Shown: positions 7,927 to 17,777 of the stretch, in pieces
How the letters are laid out: every line of letters starts with the position of its first letter
Position numbering within the stretch: the first letter of the stretch is position 1
Assembly: GCA_900539655.1 (NCBI GenBank)
Contig: UQCR01000016.1
Coordinates: forward strand, 1 to 64,000
DNA from: an uncultured Robinsoniella sp.
GTDB lineage: Bacteria; Bacillota; Clostridia; Lachnospirales; Lachnospiraceae
Direction: 5' to 3'
DNA: 64,000 bases
The notes under the pieces: model-generated
Seen by the model: only the letters and a program-made list of their open reading frames with translations
What the model was told of the DNA's origin: nothing
Databases searched by the model: none
Translations under genes and position numbers: made by a program

Positions 7927-9000
7927 GTGAGCCGCATAGCTCTTAAACCAAAAAAAAGAGAAGACAAAATACAGGAGTCTATGAATGCTCCTACCATTAT
8001 CGATTTATCCGTAGACATCAAATTACCACGTTCAAATCAAACTGTGGACAAGAAATATAAATGCACTTGTTGTGGAGCAAGCTGGGATGCACTTAAATCT
8101 CACTTCTCCAAATCAGCCTCTCCTCTGTATCAATCTAATGATGGGTATATTATGATCTGTAATGGTTGCCGTGACCGCTACTATTACAGGCTCGTTGATC
8201 TGTATAGCGGTAATGAAGAAAAAGCAATCAAACACATGTGTCATGAATTTGGCTGGATGTATCATGAGGATGCTCTCAATGCATCAAGGCAGATATCTGC
8301 TGACAGGAGCCGCATATCACATTATCTTGCGAAAAAGAATCTTGGACAAACTACCCGGATTGGCACAACATATTTTGATGCGTTGAAATTTATGTATGAA
8401 AACCGGAAAGATGAAATCATAGAATCTATTGAAGATGTACGTGATTCAAAAAAAGCAAAATTAAGAACTGTTAAATTCTTTGGAACTGGTTTTACAGATG
8501 ATGATTATGTGTTTCTTGAAGATGAGTATTTAGATTGGACAACAAGGCATGAGTGTAATACAAAAGCACAAGAAGAAGTATTTAAACAGATATGTTATGC
8601 ACAATTAGATATATTAAAAGCAAAAAGAGCTGGACAACAAACAAAAGACTTAACAAAAACTCTGCAAGACCTTTTAGCTACTGCGAATTTACAACCTAAG
8701 CAAACAAAAGATAATACTTTGGCAGAGCAAAACACATTTGGTACTTTGATTAGAAAGTGGGAAAATGAAAAACCGATTCCAGAGCCTGACGAAGAATGGA
8801 AAGATGTAGATGGAATTGTAAAATATATAACTATCTATTTTTTAGGACATCTCTGCAAAATGATGGGGATCAAAAACACATATTCGCGGATGTACGAAGA
8901 TGAAATAGCAAGATATAAAGTTGAAAAACCCGAGTACGAAGATGATGATGAGGCACTTTTTGATGCAGTATTTGGCGGTGAGTTAGATGATTCAGACTAG
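7927..9000 (+). CDS. Zinc-finger packaging protein, probable terminase small subunit
   Basis: GTG at 7927 is the likely start, though its ribosome binding site is weak. The 357-residue product has a zinc ribbon near 40-75 (CTCCGASW ... CNGCRDRYY), an acidic helical middle, and a very acidic tail. Its stop overlaps the large terminase start by 14 nt, the position expected of a small terminase subunit that recognises the packaging site. It is longer than typical small subunits, so the role is inferred from position and the DNA-binding-like zinc ribbon. Confidence 0.6.
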   Translation: MSRIALKPKKREDKIQESMNAPTIIDLSVDIKLPRSNQTVDKKYKCTCCGASWDALKSHFSKSASPLYQSNDGYIMICNGCRDRYYYRLVDLYSGNEEKAIKHMCHEFGWMYHEDALNASRQISADRSRISHYLAKKNLGQTTRIGTTYFDALKFMYENRKDEIIESIEDVRDSKKAKLRTVKFFGTGFTDDDYVFLEDEYLDWTTRHECNTKAQEEVFKQICYAQLDILKAKRAGQQTKDLTKTLQDLLATANLQPKQTKDNTLAEQNTFGTLIRKWENEKPIPEPDEEWKDVDGIVKYITIYFLGHLCKMMGIKNTYSRMYEDEIARYKVEKPEYEDDDEALFDAVFGGELDDSD

Positions 9001-10735
9001 TAAACGAACTGAGCAGGAAGTCGCAAATGATAAAGCTTCTAAAATAATGACTGGAGTTGCTACATGGTGTAGCTTCTATCGAGCAAATCCTCATCGATTC
9101 GCTAAAGATTATCTTGGAGTATCTTTAAAATTATTCCAAGCGATTTTACTTTTTATGATGAACCTAAATAACTACTTTATGTATCTGGCTGCAAGGGGAC
9201 AGGGAAAGACTTGGTTAACTGCTCTTTTTTGTACCATACGCTGTATCCTTTATCCTGGCACTAAAATATGCGTAGCTTCAAAAAACAGAAATCAGGCAAA
9301 CGAAGTTCTTGAAAAAATAACCACTGATTTCCTAGATAAATCAGATAATTTAAAACTTGAAATTGACGATTACTCGGTAGGACAAAACAAGGCATATGTT
9401 CTATTTAAAAATGGGTCATGGATAAAAGTTGTGACCGCTTCAGATTCAGGAAGGTCTGCTCGCGCAAACATATTAATTACAGATGAATTTAGAATGGTAG
9501 ATTTGAATGTAATTAATACAGTACTACGTAAATTTCTGACTGCTCCACGAACCCCCAAATATCTAAGCAAAAAAGAATATAAGCATCTTGTAGAACGAAA
9601 TAAAGAAATATATATGTCTAGCTGTTGGTTTAAAAGCCATTGGTCTTTTGAAAAAGCAAAAGCCTATTGTGCAAATCTAATAAACGATACCAAAAAATAC
9701 TTTATTTGTGGATTACCCTATCAGATATCCATTAAAGAAGGTTTGCTGTCAAAAGAACAGGTAGCGGATGAAATGTCTGAGGCGGATTTTTCAGAAATGG
9801 CTTGGGACATGGAAATGGGTTGCTTGTGGTATGGTGATAAAGATGGAAGTCTTTTTTCATACGAAGATACTTCTAAAAACCGTGTATTAAAAAGATGTGT
9901 TTATCCAACTCACTTATCTCAATTGTTATCTGATAAAACAGTAAGAATACCTGATCTAAAAGTTAATGAGCAAAGAATTATTTCTGCGGATGTTGCATTA
10001 TTGGCATCAAAGAAACAAAATAATGATGCTGCTTCTATTTTTATTAATAGCGCATTACCAACTTCGAATGAAAAGTATAATGGAAATTTTATCTATACTG
10101 AAAATCACGAAGGGCTAAACACTGACGAACTAGCATTAATAATTCGGAGATATTATTCTATGTTTAAATGTACTTATATAGCATTAGATGTAAAAGGTAT
10201 AGGACTAGGTGTATATGATTGTTTAATCAAAGATATTTATGATCCATTAACCGGTGAAACATATGGAGCCCTTAGTTGTTGCAATGACAAGGTTTATGCT
10301 GACCGTTGTAAGGTTGAAAATGCTCCAAAGGTAATTTGGGCAATACAAGCTACTGCACAATTTAATAACGATATGTATTTATCATTAAGAGAAGGATTTA
10401 AACAGAATAAGCTTAACCTGCTAATCAATGAATTTGAAGCTGAAGAATTGCTAAAGGATATTCGCGGTTATAATAGCTTGGACTCAAGCGATAAAGTTAG
10501 TATCCAAATGCCATACATACATACTACTTTACTAATCAATGAATTAATCAATTTAGAATATGAAACAAAAGGTGTCAATGTAAAAGTATTCGAAAAAGCT
10601 GGTATGCGAAAAGATAGAGTGTCAAGTGTGGGGTATAATTACTGGGTTCAATGCCAGTTAGAAAGAAACCTATCAAAAAATATATTCTCTGATTACTCTT
10701 CTGCACCAATTTGTGCAACTAGTATAAATTTCTAG
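8987..10735 (+). CDS. terL: Terminase large subunit (packaging ATPase/nuclease)
   Basis: 582 residues. The ATPase part has a Walker A-like RGQGKT at 70-75 and Walker B ILITDE at 162-167, preceded by the coupling-type segment SGRSARAN. The nuclease part has acidic residues in IISADVAL (Asp335) and ALDVKG (near 405), as in RNase H-like terminase nucleases. It powers DNA translocation into the prohead and cuts concatemers, docked on the portal. It overlaps the preceding gene by 14 nt and is followed by the portal after 15 nt with an AAAGGACGG ribosome binding site. Confidence 0.92.
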   Translation: MIQTSKRTEQEVANDKASKIMTGVATWCSFYRANPHRFAKDYLGVSLKLFQAILLFMMNLNNYFMYLAARGQGKTWLTALFCTIRCILYPGTKICVASKNRNQANEVLEKITTDFLDKSDNLKLEIDDYSVGQNKAYVLFKNGSWIKVVTASDSGRSARANILITDEFRMVDLNVINTVLRKFLTAPRTPKYLSKKEYKHLVERNKEIYMSSCWFKSHWSFEKAKAYCANLINDTKKYFICGLPYQISIKEGLLSKEQVADEMSEADFSEMAWDMEMGCLWYGDKDGSLFSYEDTSKNRVLKRCVYPTHLSQLLSDKTVRIPDLKVNEQRIISADVALLASKKQNNDAASIFINSALPTSNEKYNGNFIYTENHEGLNTDELALIIRRYYSMFKCTYIALDVKGIGLGVYDCLIKDIYDPLTGETYGALSCCNDKVYADRCKVENAPKVIWAIQATAQFNNDMYLSLREGFKQNKLNLLINEFEAEELLKDIRGYNSLDSSDKVSIQMPYIHTTLLINELINLEYETKGVNVKVFEKAGMRKDRVSSVGYNYWVQCQLERNLSKNIFSDYSSAPICATSINF

Positions 10736-10750
10736 AAAGGACGGTGAAAT

Positions 10751-12364
10751 ATGTCAACAAAAAATCCAGAAGATTTTGAAGTAATTATCTCTACTGAGCG
10801 TGACGAAGAGGCTACTATCGTAACATCTTTTTCTGACTTATCTGAAAAATGGATTTCTGAAGCTTTCAATGCCTATGATCCAACTAATCAAAAATACTCT
10901 GCTTATTTAAAAGACGGCAGTTCACCGTCAAATAAAATCACTCCAGAAGAATTGGATGAGCTTGCAGAAAATGTACAAAATGATCTTAAAAAAGTCCACA
11001 CTATCAATTCAATAATACGTAAACAAATTAATAAAAGCGATATTATAGGTAAGACGGTTGAATGTATTGATACGAATATTAATACTGAAGTAAAATTAGA
11101 TTATACAAATACTATGAATACTGGTAGGAACAAAGCGAAACAATTAGACGCTGCAAAACAATTTATTAATAATTTCAACAACGTTATTAAATTGCCAAAG
11201 CTGATTCGTAATTCCGTTACCACTTCGTTTGCAGAAGGCAATTATATCATGTATCTCAGACATGAAAATAATAAATATAAAGTAGATTATTATCCACTAG
11301 GAGTCTGTGAAATCTCGGACTATGAGGTTAATGGAGATCCTGTGATTTTATTTAATGTTCAGGAGTTACGTTCAAGATTACAAAAAACGTATAAAAAGAC
11401 CAAAAAAAATAAATTCTTATTCTTTTCTACCATAGAGGAAGAAGTTAAAGCAAATTACCCCAAAGAGGTATATGACGCTTTTATTTCTAAAGAGCAATAT
11501 GCTAAATTAGATATACGGTATAGCGGTGTAATACGTTTAGGGAACCTTAATAGAAAGTATGGATTATCCCCTATTTTCAGAGCTCTAGAACCTCTTTCTA
11601 TGTTAGATACTTTCGATACGGCAGACAGAGTAAATAGCAAGGCAAAAGCGAAGAAAATCATACATCAAAAACTTCGCAAGGAAGTAATGGGTTCTGATTT
11701 AAACAAAAAAGGCTTTGAGGAGATGGTTTATGCGCATCAGAATCTCATGTCTGCTTGGAAGCAGCCAACCGTTGTAGTAACTACCCCCCCAACAGTAGAA
11801 AGCATTTTATATGTTGAACCCAAAATCGAACTAACCAATATTGATACCGTAAATAACTATCGTTCAAGGGTATTAGCCACACTTGGAATAGGATTTTTAA
11901 TGGATTCCTCTTCTCAATCTGTTTCAACTGCTTCTATTTCTGTCACTCAATTATTGCGGACAATAAACAAAATTTCAGAACAGTTAGAAGATATTATTCA
12001 AAAATGGTACTTACAGATTTTATCAGATAACAACATCAACACCGATTATAGTCCAATAATCAAAATTATAGACTCAGAGTCACTTGATTTTGCTCTACGA
12101 AAAGAATTAGCTACGACGTTGTATACCATATTTAATTGTAGTTTACAATCAAGTCTTGAAATTCTTGGTATGGACATTAATGATGAAACAGTAAAACGTA
12201 AGAGAGAAAACGAATTAAACCTTGAAACTGAAGTCTTTTATCCCAGGGGGACAAGCTACACTTCTACAGGGAATAATGTTGAAAACAAAAATGGCAGACC
12301 AGTAAATAAGCAGGCAACCAATAAAACAGAATATGATAAAACATACAATAAGGATGCGAGGTAA
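10751..12364 (+). CDS. Portal protein
   Basis: The 537-residue protein directly follows the large terminase and precedes the protease-scaffold gene, the canonical portal position. It shows portal-like features: a polar N-terminus, a middle with repeated beta segments (IMYLRHENNKYKVDYYPLG, VIRLGNLNRKYGLSPI), a long helical region ending in VSTASISVTQLLRTINKISEQLEDIIQKWY, and a polar tail. It would form the dodecameric DNA channel. The family is judged from size, order and the helical C-terminus. Confidence 0.85.
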   Translation: MSTKNPEDFEVIISTERDEEATIVTSFSDLSEKWISEAFNAYDPTNQKYSAYLKDGSSPSNKITPEELDELAENVQNDLKKVHTINSIIRKQINKSDIIGKTVECIDTNINTEVKLDYTNTMNTGRNKAKQLDAAKQFINNFNNVIKLPKLIRNSVTTSFAEGNYIMYLRHENNKYKVDYYPLGVCEISDYEVNGDPVILFNVQELRSRLQKTYKKTKKNKFLFFSTIEEEVKANYPKEVYDAFISKEQYAKLDIRYSGVIRLGNLNRKYGLSPIFRALEPLSMLDTFDTADRVNSKAKAKKIIHQKLRKEVMGSDLNKKGFEEMVYAHQNLMSAWKQPTVVVTTPPTVESILYVEPKIELTNIDTVNNYRSRVLATLGIGFLMDSSSQSVSTASISVTQLLRTINKISEQLEDIIQKWYLQILSDNNINTDYSPIIKIIDSESLDFALRKELATTLYTIFNCSLQSSLEILGMDINDETVKRKRENELNLETEVFYPRGTSYTSTGNNVENKNGRPVNKQATNKTEYDKTYNKDAR

Positions 12365-12366
12365 AT

Positions 12367-12543
12367 ATGCAAAATATCAAAATTCGTTGTCCTTGTTGCG
12401 ACAACTATATTGTTATTAAAATTGACGGCGCTGGAAATGTTTCCAGTGTCTTTTTTGATGGAGAAAAACTCTCCGAAAATGAGGCATTTAAACAATATGG
12501 TATCTGCCTTGGTTTGAAAGGTGGTGAAAATATTGCAGGATGA
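12367..12543 (+). CDS. Small zinc-ribbon-like protein, 58 aa
   Basis: The ATG at 12367 begins 3 nt after the portal stop, with GCGAGG upstream. The product starts MQNIKIRCPCCDNYIVIKI, with a CPCC pair typical of small phage metal-binding proteins, and ends by overlapping the start of the next gene. Translational coupling to its neighbours is likely. Function unknown. Confidence 0.6.
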   Translation: MQNIKIRCPCCDNYIVIKIDGAGNVSSVFFDGEKLSENEAFKQYGICLGLKGGENIAG

Positions 12544-13981
12544 AAGTATTTGTTTAGCTAGTCAAGTCATAGAAATAGCTGAGTGTAGGACATATTTGGA
12601 ATTAACAAGCAGAATATGTTATTACGAAGATGTAAACGCGAATGATATGATGCTACCATATGATGAAACTACTGAAACAAAAGCAACAACTCTTGTGAAT
12701 ATGCCTGTGCAAGCAAGATATGCTACTAATACGAATGGTGAACCCACATTTAAAGGGCATGAAATGTATAAGATGCCTAATGGTGAAGTTATATTTAATA
12801 CAAGCAGTATTGGAACGCACACAGAAGTTTACATACAAGATGATACTGTAACTACTGTAAAAGGTGTAGTTAAAACACTTCCTTGTTTATTTGCAAAGTA
12901 TCGTATCTGGAAAAGATATAAAAATGTTGTTAGTGCAGTAAAAAGACTATTTGATTTAAACAAATTATACAGTTCATGGGAGATTTTAACATCTGCATAT
13001 GAATTTAAAGATGGTGTCAAGAGAATTACAGAATATGAATTTGAAGCCAACACGTTATTGGGTTTTGAATATGCAACACCGAGTTATGGAACATGTGCGA
13101 ATGCGTTAACTTTGGCTACTGAAGGTAGTCAGATGATAATTGCTGAAGCTTTATCACAGGATTTAATATCAGAAAATTTACATACAAAAGGAGGCAACAA
13201 TACAAGTATGGAGAAAGAATTAACAACAAACGTTTCAGAAAGTACCTCTGAGCCTGAGGAACTTATGCATAAAAACACTACTGAAACCAAAAATGAACAT
13301 ACTGACATCTCTCAGCTTACTGATCACGATTTGAGGGATAGAATCAGAAAAGCATGTAGGGAAAAGTTAAAGAAGTGGTGTTGGGTAGATTTCCATTTTC
13401 CCGTTGAAAAAGAAGTTTGGGTTGAAATTGATGAAAGAGAAAGTGAATTAGACTTTATTAAATTTACTTACGAAGTTGTTAATGATGAAGTAACTATCTC
13501 AGAACCAGAAAATGTTCAACTTACTGTTTCACCCAAATCAATTAATACAACGGTTGCAGAACTGAATGCAAAAATTGCAGATAAAGATGATGCTCTAATT
13601 CAAGCAAGTACAAAGATTTCAAATCTTAATACAACAATCAGTGAATTGCAACCATATAAAGATAAATTTGAAATTGCCGAGCAGAAACGTATTGAAAGAG
13701 AAACTACTGAAAAGAAAGAAAATCTTATTGCTTCTATCACAAAATCAGGACTTATTACCAAAGAAGAAATTATTGCTTCTGAGGAATACAATGGATATGT
13801 TGAGAATTTAGACGAGAAATCTTTAAAAGCAATTGTAGCAGAAAGATTTATTGCATCTTTAGAAATAAACGGACGATCTAATGTGCCAAAAACTGAAACA
13901 GCATCCACTAATCTTGATAGTTTATCAGATGAAGTAGATGATAAAAAATCAATTATGAAGAAATTTTTAGGAGGAAAATAA
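12533..13981 (+). CDS. Capsid maturation protease fused to scaffold
   Basis: TTG at 12533 follows AAGGTGG with good spacing; in-frame GTGs at 12521 and 12524 are alternatives. The N-terminal ~190 residues resemble the XkdF-like prohead protease region (NMPVQARYATNTNGEPTF, then HEMY). The C-terminal ~280 residues are charged and coiled coil (ELNAKIADKDDALIQ, EIAEQKRIERET) and end in a lysine-rich FLGGK, as scaffolds do. Location between portal and capsid supports protease plus scaffold in one chain. Catalytic residues were not assigned. Confidence 0.65.
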   Translation: MQDESICLASQVIEIAECRTYLELTSRICYYEDVNANDMMLPYDETTETKATTLVNMPVQARYATNTNGEPTFKGHEMYKMPNGEVIFNTSSIGTHTEVYIQDDTVTTVKGVVKTLPCLFAKYRIWKRYKNVVSAVKRLFDLNKLYSSWEILTSAYEFKDGVKRITEYEFEANTLLGFEYATPSYGTCANALTLATEGSQMIIAEALSQDLISENLHTKGGNNTSMEKELTTNVSESTSEPEELMHKNTTETKNEHTDISQLTDHDLRDRIRKACREKLKKWCWVDFHFPVEKEVWVEIDERESELDFIKFTYEVVNDEVTISEPENVQLTVSPKSINTTVAELNAKIADKDDALIQASTKISNLNTTISELQPYKDKFEIAEQKRIERETTEKKENLIASITKSGLITKEEIIASEEYNGYVENLDEKSLKAIVAERFIASLEINGRSNVPKTETASTNLDSLSDEVDDKKSIMKKFLGGK

Positions 13982-13983
13982 TA

Positions 13984-14445
13984 ATGTTAAGAGAATTACA
14001 GACAAACGCGTTAAAAACAACTGATGCTATGTATAAGGCAGACGCCGCTATGGTAACTGGAACTGCCGTTGTTAAAAATCGTGTCGATAAGACAGCCGAT
14101 ATTCCTATCGCCAAAACAGTAAATGACTTTTATTTTGTCATGAAGGAGCGAATTCCTACTGGTTTGAACTGCGCAAAAGGTGATATGTCTGATTATGATG
14201 ACGACTTCACTAAAATTGTAGCAGGTGAACCTGTTAAATTAATTATTCCTCAGGTAGGAGAAAAATATGCCACTGATCAATATTCTAAAACCGGGCTATC
14301 AGTTGGAGATGCGCTTATGATTACTAACGGAAAATTTGTAAAAGCAGATGTTGCTTCTACAATAATCTATGGCGGAGAATACAACGATGTAGGACATACT
14401 CTTGGTATCGTTGAAATTACTGGAATAGCCAAAACAAACTCTTAA
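13984..14445 (+). CDS. Head decoration/stabilisation-like protein
   Basis: 153 residues, 2 nt after the scaffold stop and 26 nt before the capsid gene. Beta-rich sequence with alternating Val/Ile and a segment PVKLIIPQVGEKYATDQYS then GLSVGDALMI, as in small capsid-decorating proteins of siphophages encoded just before the major capsid protein. Assigned by position and composition; no catalytic motif is expected. Confidence 0.55.
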   Translation: MLRELQTNALKTTDAMYKADAAMVTGTAVVKNRVDKTADIPIAKTVNDFYFVMKERIPTGLNCAKGDMSDYDDDFTKIVAGEPVKLIIPQVGEKYATDQYSKTGLSVGDALMITNGKFVKADVASTIIYGGEYNDVGHTLGIVEITGIAKTNS

Positions 14446-14471
14446 TAGTTAGAAAGTGAGGATTACTCAAT

Positions 14472-15464
14472 ATGTTAAAAACTGAAATTGCTGAATTAAT
14501 GGATAAAAACAGCGTCATGTATGACGTTGCACAAAAAGTGGATTATAACTTATCACTTACCACTGAAGAGAAAGAAATTGCCGAAATTTGTGATGCTTGG
14601 GCAAAAGATATAGGTGAGCGTGGTGTAGATAATGACCATGAAATCGCTGCATATATTAAAAGAACTGTAACAGATGAAGTATATAATGCCCCGGATGAAC
14701 TGCTAGATAGAATGTTTGACAGAGGAAGTGTAGGCGAATTCGATGATAGTGAAACAGAAAAAGAGGCAAAGAATACTCTCATAGCTTATGAGGCAGCTAA
14801 AGGTGGTAATGTAGACAAGAGTTGGATTGATTTTACAGCTTTGAAACCGACATGGAAAAACCGTCAGGTTGAAACTGATATTTCCTATGTTGATTTAAGA
14901 AAGAATGGATTCAAATCAGTTGCTAAACTTACTACTTTTGGAAAAGAAGCTTTGTATAATGCTTTATTTTATGATGTATTTGGAGCTGTGGATGCTGCTA
15001 TTACTGGCGGTGAGCAGAAGATTGATGTAAGTGGTGCCGTTCCAACTATTACTGCAATGGATGCAATTGAACTGTATCTTACGGAAAGAGATACTAATGC
15101 TATAGCCGTATGTTTAACTAAGTATGCACAGGCGATTGGACGGATGGATGGTTATCACCAGTATATGTCTGATGCTATGAAAGACCAGTTTAATAGATAT
15201 GGACTTGTCGAAAACTTTGGGAGAATGGGGATTGCTTCTATTGCTGCTGCTCATAAGCAGGGTAATGGTGATTTGCTTATCCCGGACAAGAGAATCTTTG
15301 GTATTGCAGGGAAAATAGGTACATTAGACATGAAAGGGGATCTCCATGTATACGAGACCCTTGACAATAATAAGGAAGCCGTAAACATTAAAATTGCTGA
15401 TTTTACTTATGGGTATGCTATCAGTAATATAGAAAAAGTAGCAAAGATTGTATTTGCTTCTTAG
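14472..15464 (+). CDS. Major capsid protein (HK97-like fold)
   Basis: 330 residues, following scaffold and decoration genes, with AGTGAGG upstream. Features fitting an HK97-type major capsid protein: an N-terminal acidic delta-like helical region (up to about 100) that the protease would remove, then an E-loop and P-domain-like core with KNGFKSVAKLTTFGKEAL, a long helix around GMDGYHQYMSDAMKDQF, and a beta C-terminus. It would form the icosahedral shell. Confidence 0.8.
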   Translation: MLKTEIAELMDKNSVMYDVAQKVDYNLSLTTEEKEIAEICDAWAKDIGERGVDNDHEIAAYIKRTVTDEVYNAPDELLDRMFDRGSVGEFDDSETEKEAKNTLIAYEAAKGGNVDKSWIDFTALKPTWKNRQVETDISYVDLRKNGFKSVAKLTTFGKEALYNALFYDVFGAVDAAITGGEQKIDVSGAVPTITAMDAIELYLTERDTNAIAVCLTKYAQAIGRMDGYHQYMSDAMKDQFNRYGLVENFGRMGIASIAAAHKQGNGDLLIPDKRIFGIAGKIGTLDMKGDLHVYETLDNNKEAVNIKIADFTYGYAISNIEKVAKIVFAS

Positions 15465-15474
15465 TTTATGTAAA

Positions 15475-15513
15475 ATAGCGGGAATGATGAGTAATCATGT
15501 CCTGCTATCTTTA
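15475..15513 (+). terminator. Terminator-like hairpin after capsid gene
   Basis: ATAGCGGGA pairs with TCCTGCTAT (9 bp with one G-T) enclosing TGAT/ATCA, then CTTTAT. A strong stem with a short T-run; may lower expression of downstream genes relative to the capsid. Confidence 0.6.
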
Positions 15514-15533
15514 TAGAAAGGTTGAGATGAACA

Positions 15534-16226
15534 ATGGAAAAAAGCAAGATTATCAACGTATTAAATTACAATGAGAATCCTGTTTGCATAAAAACCCATT
15601 TGAAAGAATATCTGTGTCCGGCAATGGAGGGGAACAATCCTTCTATTACGCCCCTAGTTTTTTCCGAAGTCGAATCATTAAATAGTAATTCACCTGTTTT
15701 TAGAAATGGCATACTTTTTTTTGAAGAATGTATTCAAGAAGAAGTATATTCAGAACTAAGAATTATTGACTGGAAAGATATTTTAAACAATAAAGATATC
15801 GAAAATATTTTACTGCATCCAACATTAGATGGGCTTTTGAAGATCGTAAACATTAAAAGCGTAATGCTTTTCGAGCGTGTTAGAGGAGTTTTCTTCTCAT
15901 TAAAAAATTCTAATCAACACGATATCTCTACTCGAGTAGAAAAAATCGTAAACACACGATATAAGGAATTATGTAATCGTAAATTAAAGTCAAACATTGT
16001 TCTGACTGCAAAGGATACAATTGCTCCTGTCTCTACCGAGGAAGTTAACGATCTTAAGAAACAAAATGAATTATTGCAGGTACAGATGTCCAATATGCAG
16101 AAAATGATGGAACAGATGATGAGTTTACAGAATAAAAATATGTCATCTGAAAAAACGGGCGAAATAATGCAAACAGGAACCAACACTACTGGTAAAAAAC
16201 CCGGTAGGCCTAAAAAGACTCAGTAA
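15534..16226 (+). CDS. Hypothetical head-region protein with coiled coil and AT-hook-like tail
   Basis: 230 residues. The N-terminal ~150 residues form an unrecognised globular domain. Then comes a clear Met/Gln-rich coiled coil (about 165-205: QNELLQVQMSNMQKMMEQM), and the last residues KKPGRPKKTQ contain the GRPKK core of an AT-hook. It lies right after the capsid gene. It may contact DNA or be a head-vertex/connector factor; no family is recognised. Confidence 0.6.
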   Translation: MEKSKIINVLNYNENPVCIKTHLKEYLCPAMEGNNPSITPLVFSEVESLNSNSPVFRNGILFFEECIQEEVYSELRIIDWKDILNNKDIENILLHPTLDGLLKIVNIKSVMLFERVRGVFFSLKNSNQHDISTRVEKIVNTRYKELCNRKLKSNIVLTAKDTIAPVSTEEVNDLKKQNELLQVQMSNMQKMMEQMMSLQNKNMSSEKTGEIMQTGTNTTGKKPGRPKKTQ

Positions 16227-16238
16227 GGGGGGGTAGGA

Positions 16239-16727
16239 ATGTCAACTTTATTTGAGCCAATTATATATAAATTTTTTAAGAAAATTGAAAAAGATAAAGA
16301 TTTTTTTTGTTATTACAATGTATCTTTTGATGAAGCTATGAACCTAGCCAAGGAACAAGCAAATAATTATCTATTAGAGGCGATAGAAAAGCTGACAGAT
16401 GAATGCTCGCCCGATGTAGACTTCTTCGATTACGATGTTACACAGCAAGAATTTAATTTTGACGTAACAAAAAAAGAACAAGGGATATTATCAGATATTA
16501 TGCGAGAGGTTTACTTCGATAGAGATTTATGTTTATTAAAGGCATTTAAAATCGCTATGACCCCTACTGATTTAAATCAATTCTCTCCAGCCTCTGAACG
16601 TAAAACCTTTATGGATATGTTGAATGAGATTAAAACAGAGAATATGCGTAAAATATCACAGTATTCTTCTGTTGATAGGATTACCGGTCAGAAAAAGAGT
16701 ATTGACTACGGTAAATATACGGAATAG
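16239..16727 (+). CDS. Putative head-tail connector (adaptor)
   Basis: 162 residues, acidic and helical, preceded by a GGGGGGGTAGG-type ribosome binding site. Position between capsid and the next connector gene, and the length, fit an adaptor protein that docks under the portal. No motif beyond that; the name is positional inference. Confidence 0.5.
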   Translation: MSTLFEPIIYKFFKKIEKDKDFFCYYNVSFDEAMNLAKEQANNYLLEAIEKLTDECSPDVDFFDYDVTQQEFNFDVTKKEQGILSDIMREVYFDRDLCLLKAFKIAMTPTDLNQFSPASERKTFMDMLNEIKTENMRKISQYSSVDRITGQKKSIDYGKYTE

Positions 16728-16736
16728 GAGGTACGC

Positions 16737-17762
16737 ATGGACATAAGCTACTTCCAAAAAATCAATAACACATATAAATCAAGTAGTAAGCAAGAATCGG
16801 CTTTATACATTTTGAATAAGCATGTCGACGATCATTTCTCAAATACCATTGATTATCATGTCGTCAAAAAAAATGATGAACCATTTGAGTTACTCATAAT
16901 TAAAGATACAGATGGCAATTCTCACAAAAAAAAAATTAAATCTAGACATGAAGATAAATTTAATCTTGGCGATTATATAGAATGGAATGGTCAAAAATGG
17001 ATTATTATGTTAGTCGATCCAGATAGCAAAACATACAACTCAGGATATATGTATTTATGTACCGTAATATTGAGGTGGCAGAATTCTGATGGTGATATTA
17101 TTCAAAGGTGGTGTTACTCAGAGGATTTTACGAAGTATGCATCCGGAGTCGGAGGAAATAACATTTTACCGATTGGAGATAATCAATATGGATTAACAAT
17201 TCCTGTAGATCTTGAAACTAAAAAGCTATCTCGAGATATGCGTTTTTCAATTGATTTAAATGATGCTATTGTACCAGATATTTACTTGTTGACAAATAGA
17301 AAAGTTCTATTAAGTGATAACCAGTATTTTTATCGTGGGGGATTAATGAATTTGACTTTATCTTACGGTTCTTTTAATAAAAACAAAGATAAGTATATTA
17401 CATTGGAATCTGGAGAAAAAGTATGGATTGCAGATTATGTAGACAAGCCCATATCTCCTCCCTCTCTCGATGAAACATCAGTTTTGTCTTCTATCGAAGG
17501 AAGTAAAAGCCTCAAAATTGGATATCCAAGAACATATACTGTTTCTTTTGCTGATTCAGAAGGAAATAAGATTTCGGATGTAGATTTTGATTGGGTTATA
17601 AAGAGCACATTCAGCGATAAGATAATTCAGGAAACTGATCATGATACGATTAAACTTCGAGTAAAAGACGAGGACTGCATTGGCAGTTCTTTTTTATTGC
17701 AAGTGTTAATAAGCGGTATCGTTAGCAGCGAAATTTCTATTATGATTATGGATATATATTAA
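16737..17762 (+). CDS. Head-closure/stopper-like protein with C-terminal Ig-like domain
   Basis: 341 residues. Residues ~1-235 are beta-rich with FNLGDYIEWNGQKWIIM, reminiscent of head-closure proteins that begin with a coverage of the ligand-binding type. Residues ~250-341 (SLKIGYPRTYTVSFADSEGNKISDV ...) read as a bacterial Ig-like domain. The start has GGAGG 6 nt upstream and the previous gene ends 9 nt before. Assigned by order (adaptor, stopper, tail completion) and an added Ig-like module. Confidence 0.5.
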   Translation: MDISYFQKINNTYKSSSKQESALYILNKHVDDHFSNTIDYHVVKKNDEPFELLIIKDTDGNSHKKKIKSRHEDKFNLGDYIEWNGQKWIIMLVDPDSKTYNSGYMYLCTVILRWQNSDGDIIQRWCYSEDFTKYASGVGGNNILPIGDNQYGLTIPVDLETKKLSRDMRFSIDLNDAIVPDIYLLTNRKVLLSDNQYFYRGGLMNLTLSYGSFNKNKDKYITLESGEKVWIADYVDKPISPPSLDETSVLSSIEGSKSLKIGYPRTYTVSFADSEGNKISDVDFDWVIKSTFSDKIIQETDHDTIKLRVKDEDCIGSSFLLQVLISGIVSSEISIMIMDIY

Positions 17763-17777
17763 GGAGGGGATGCTGAT

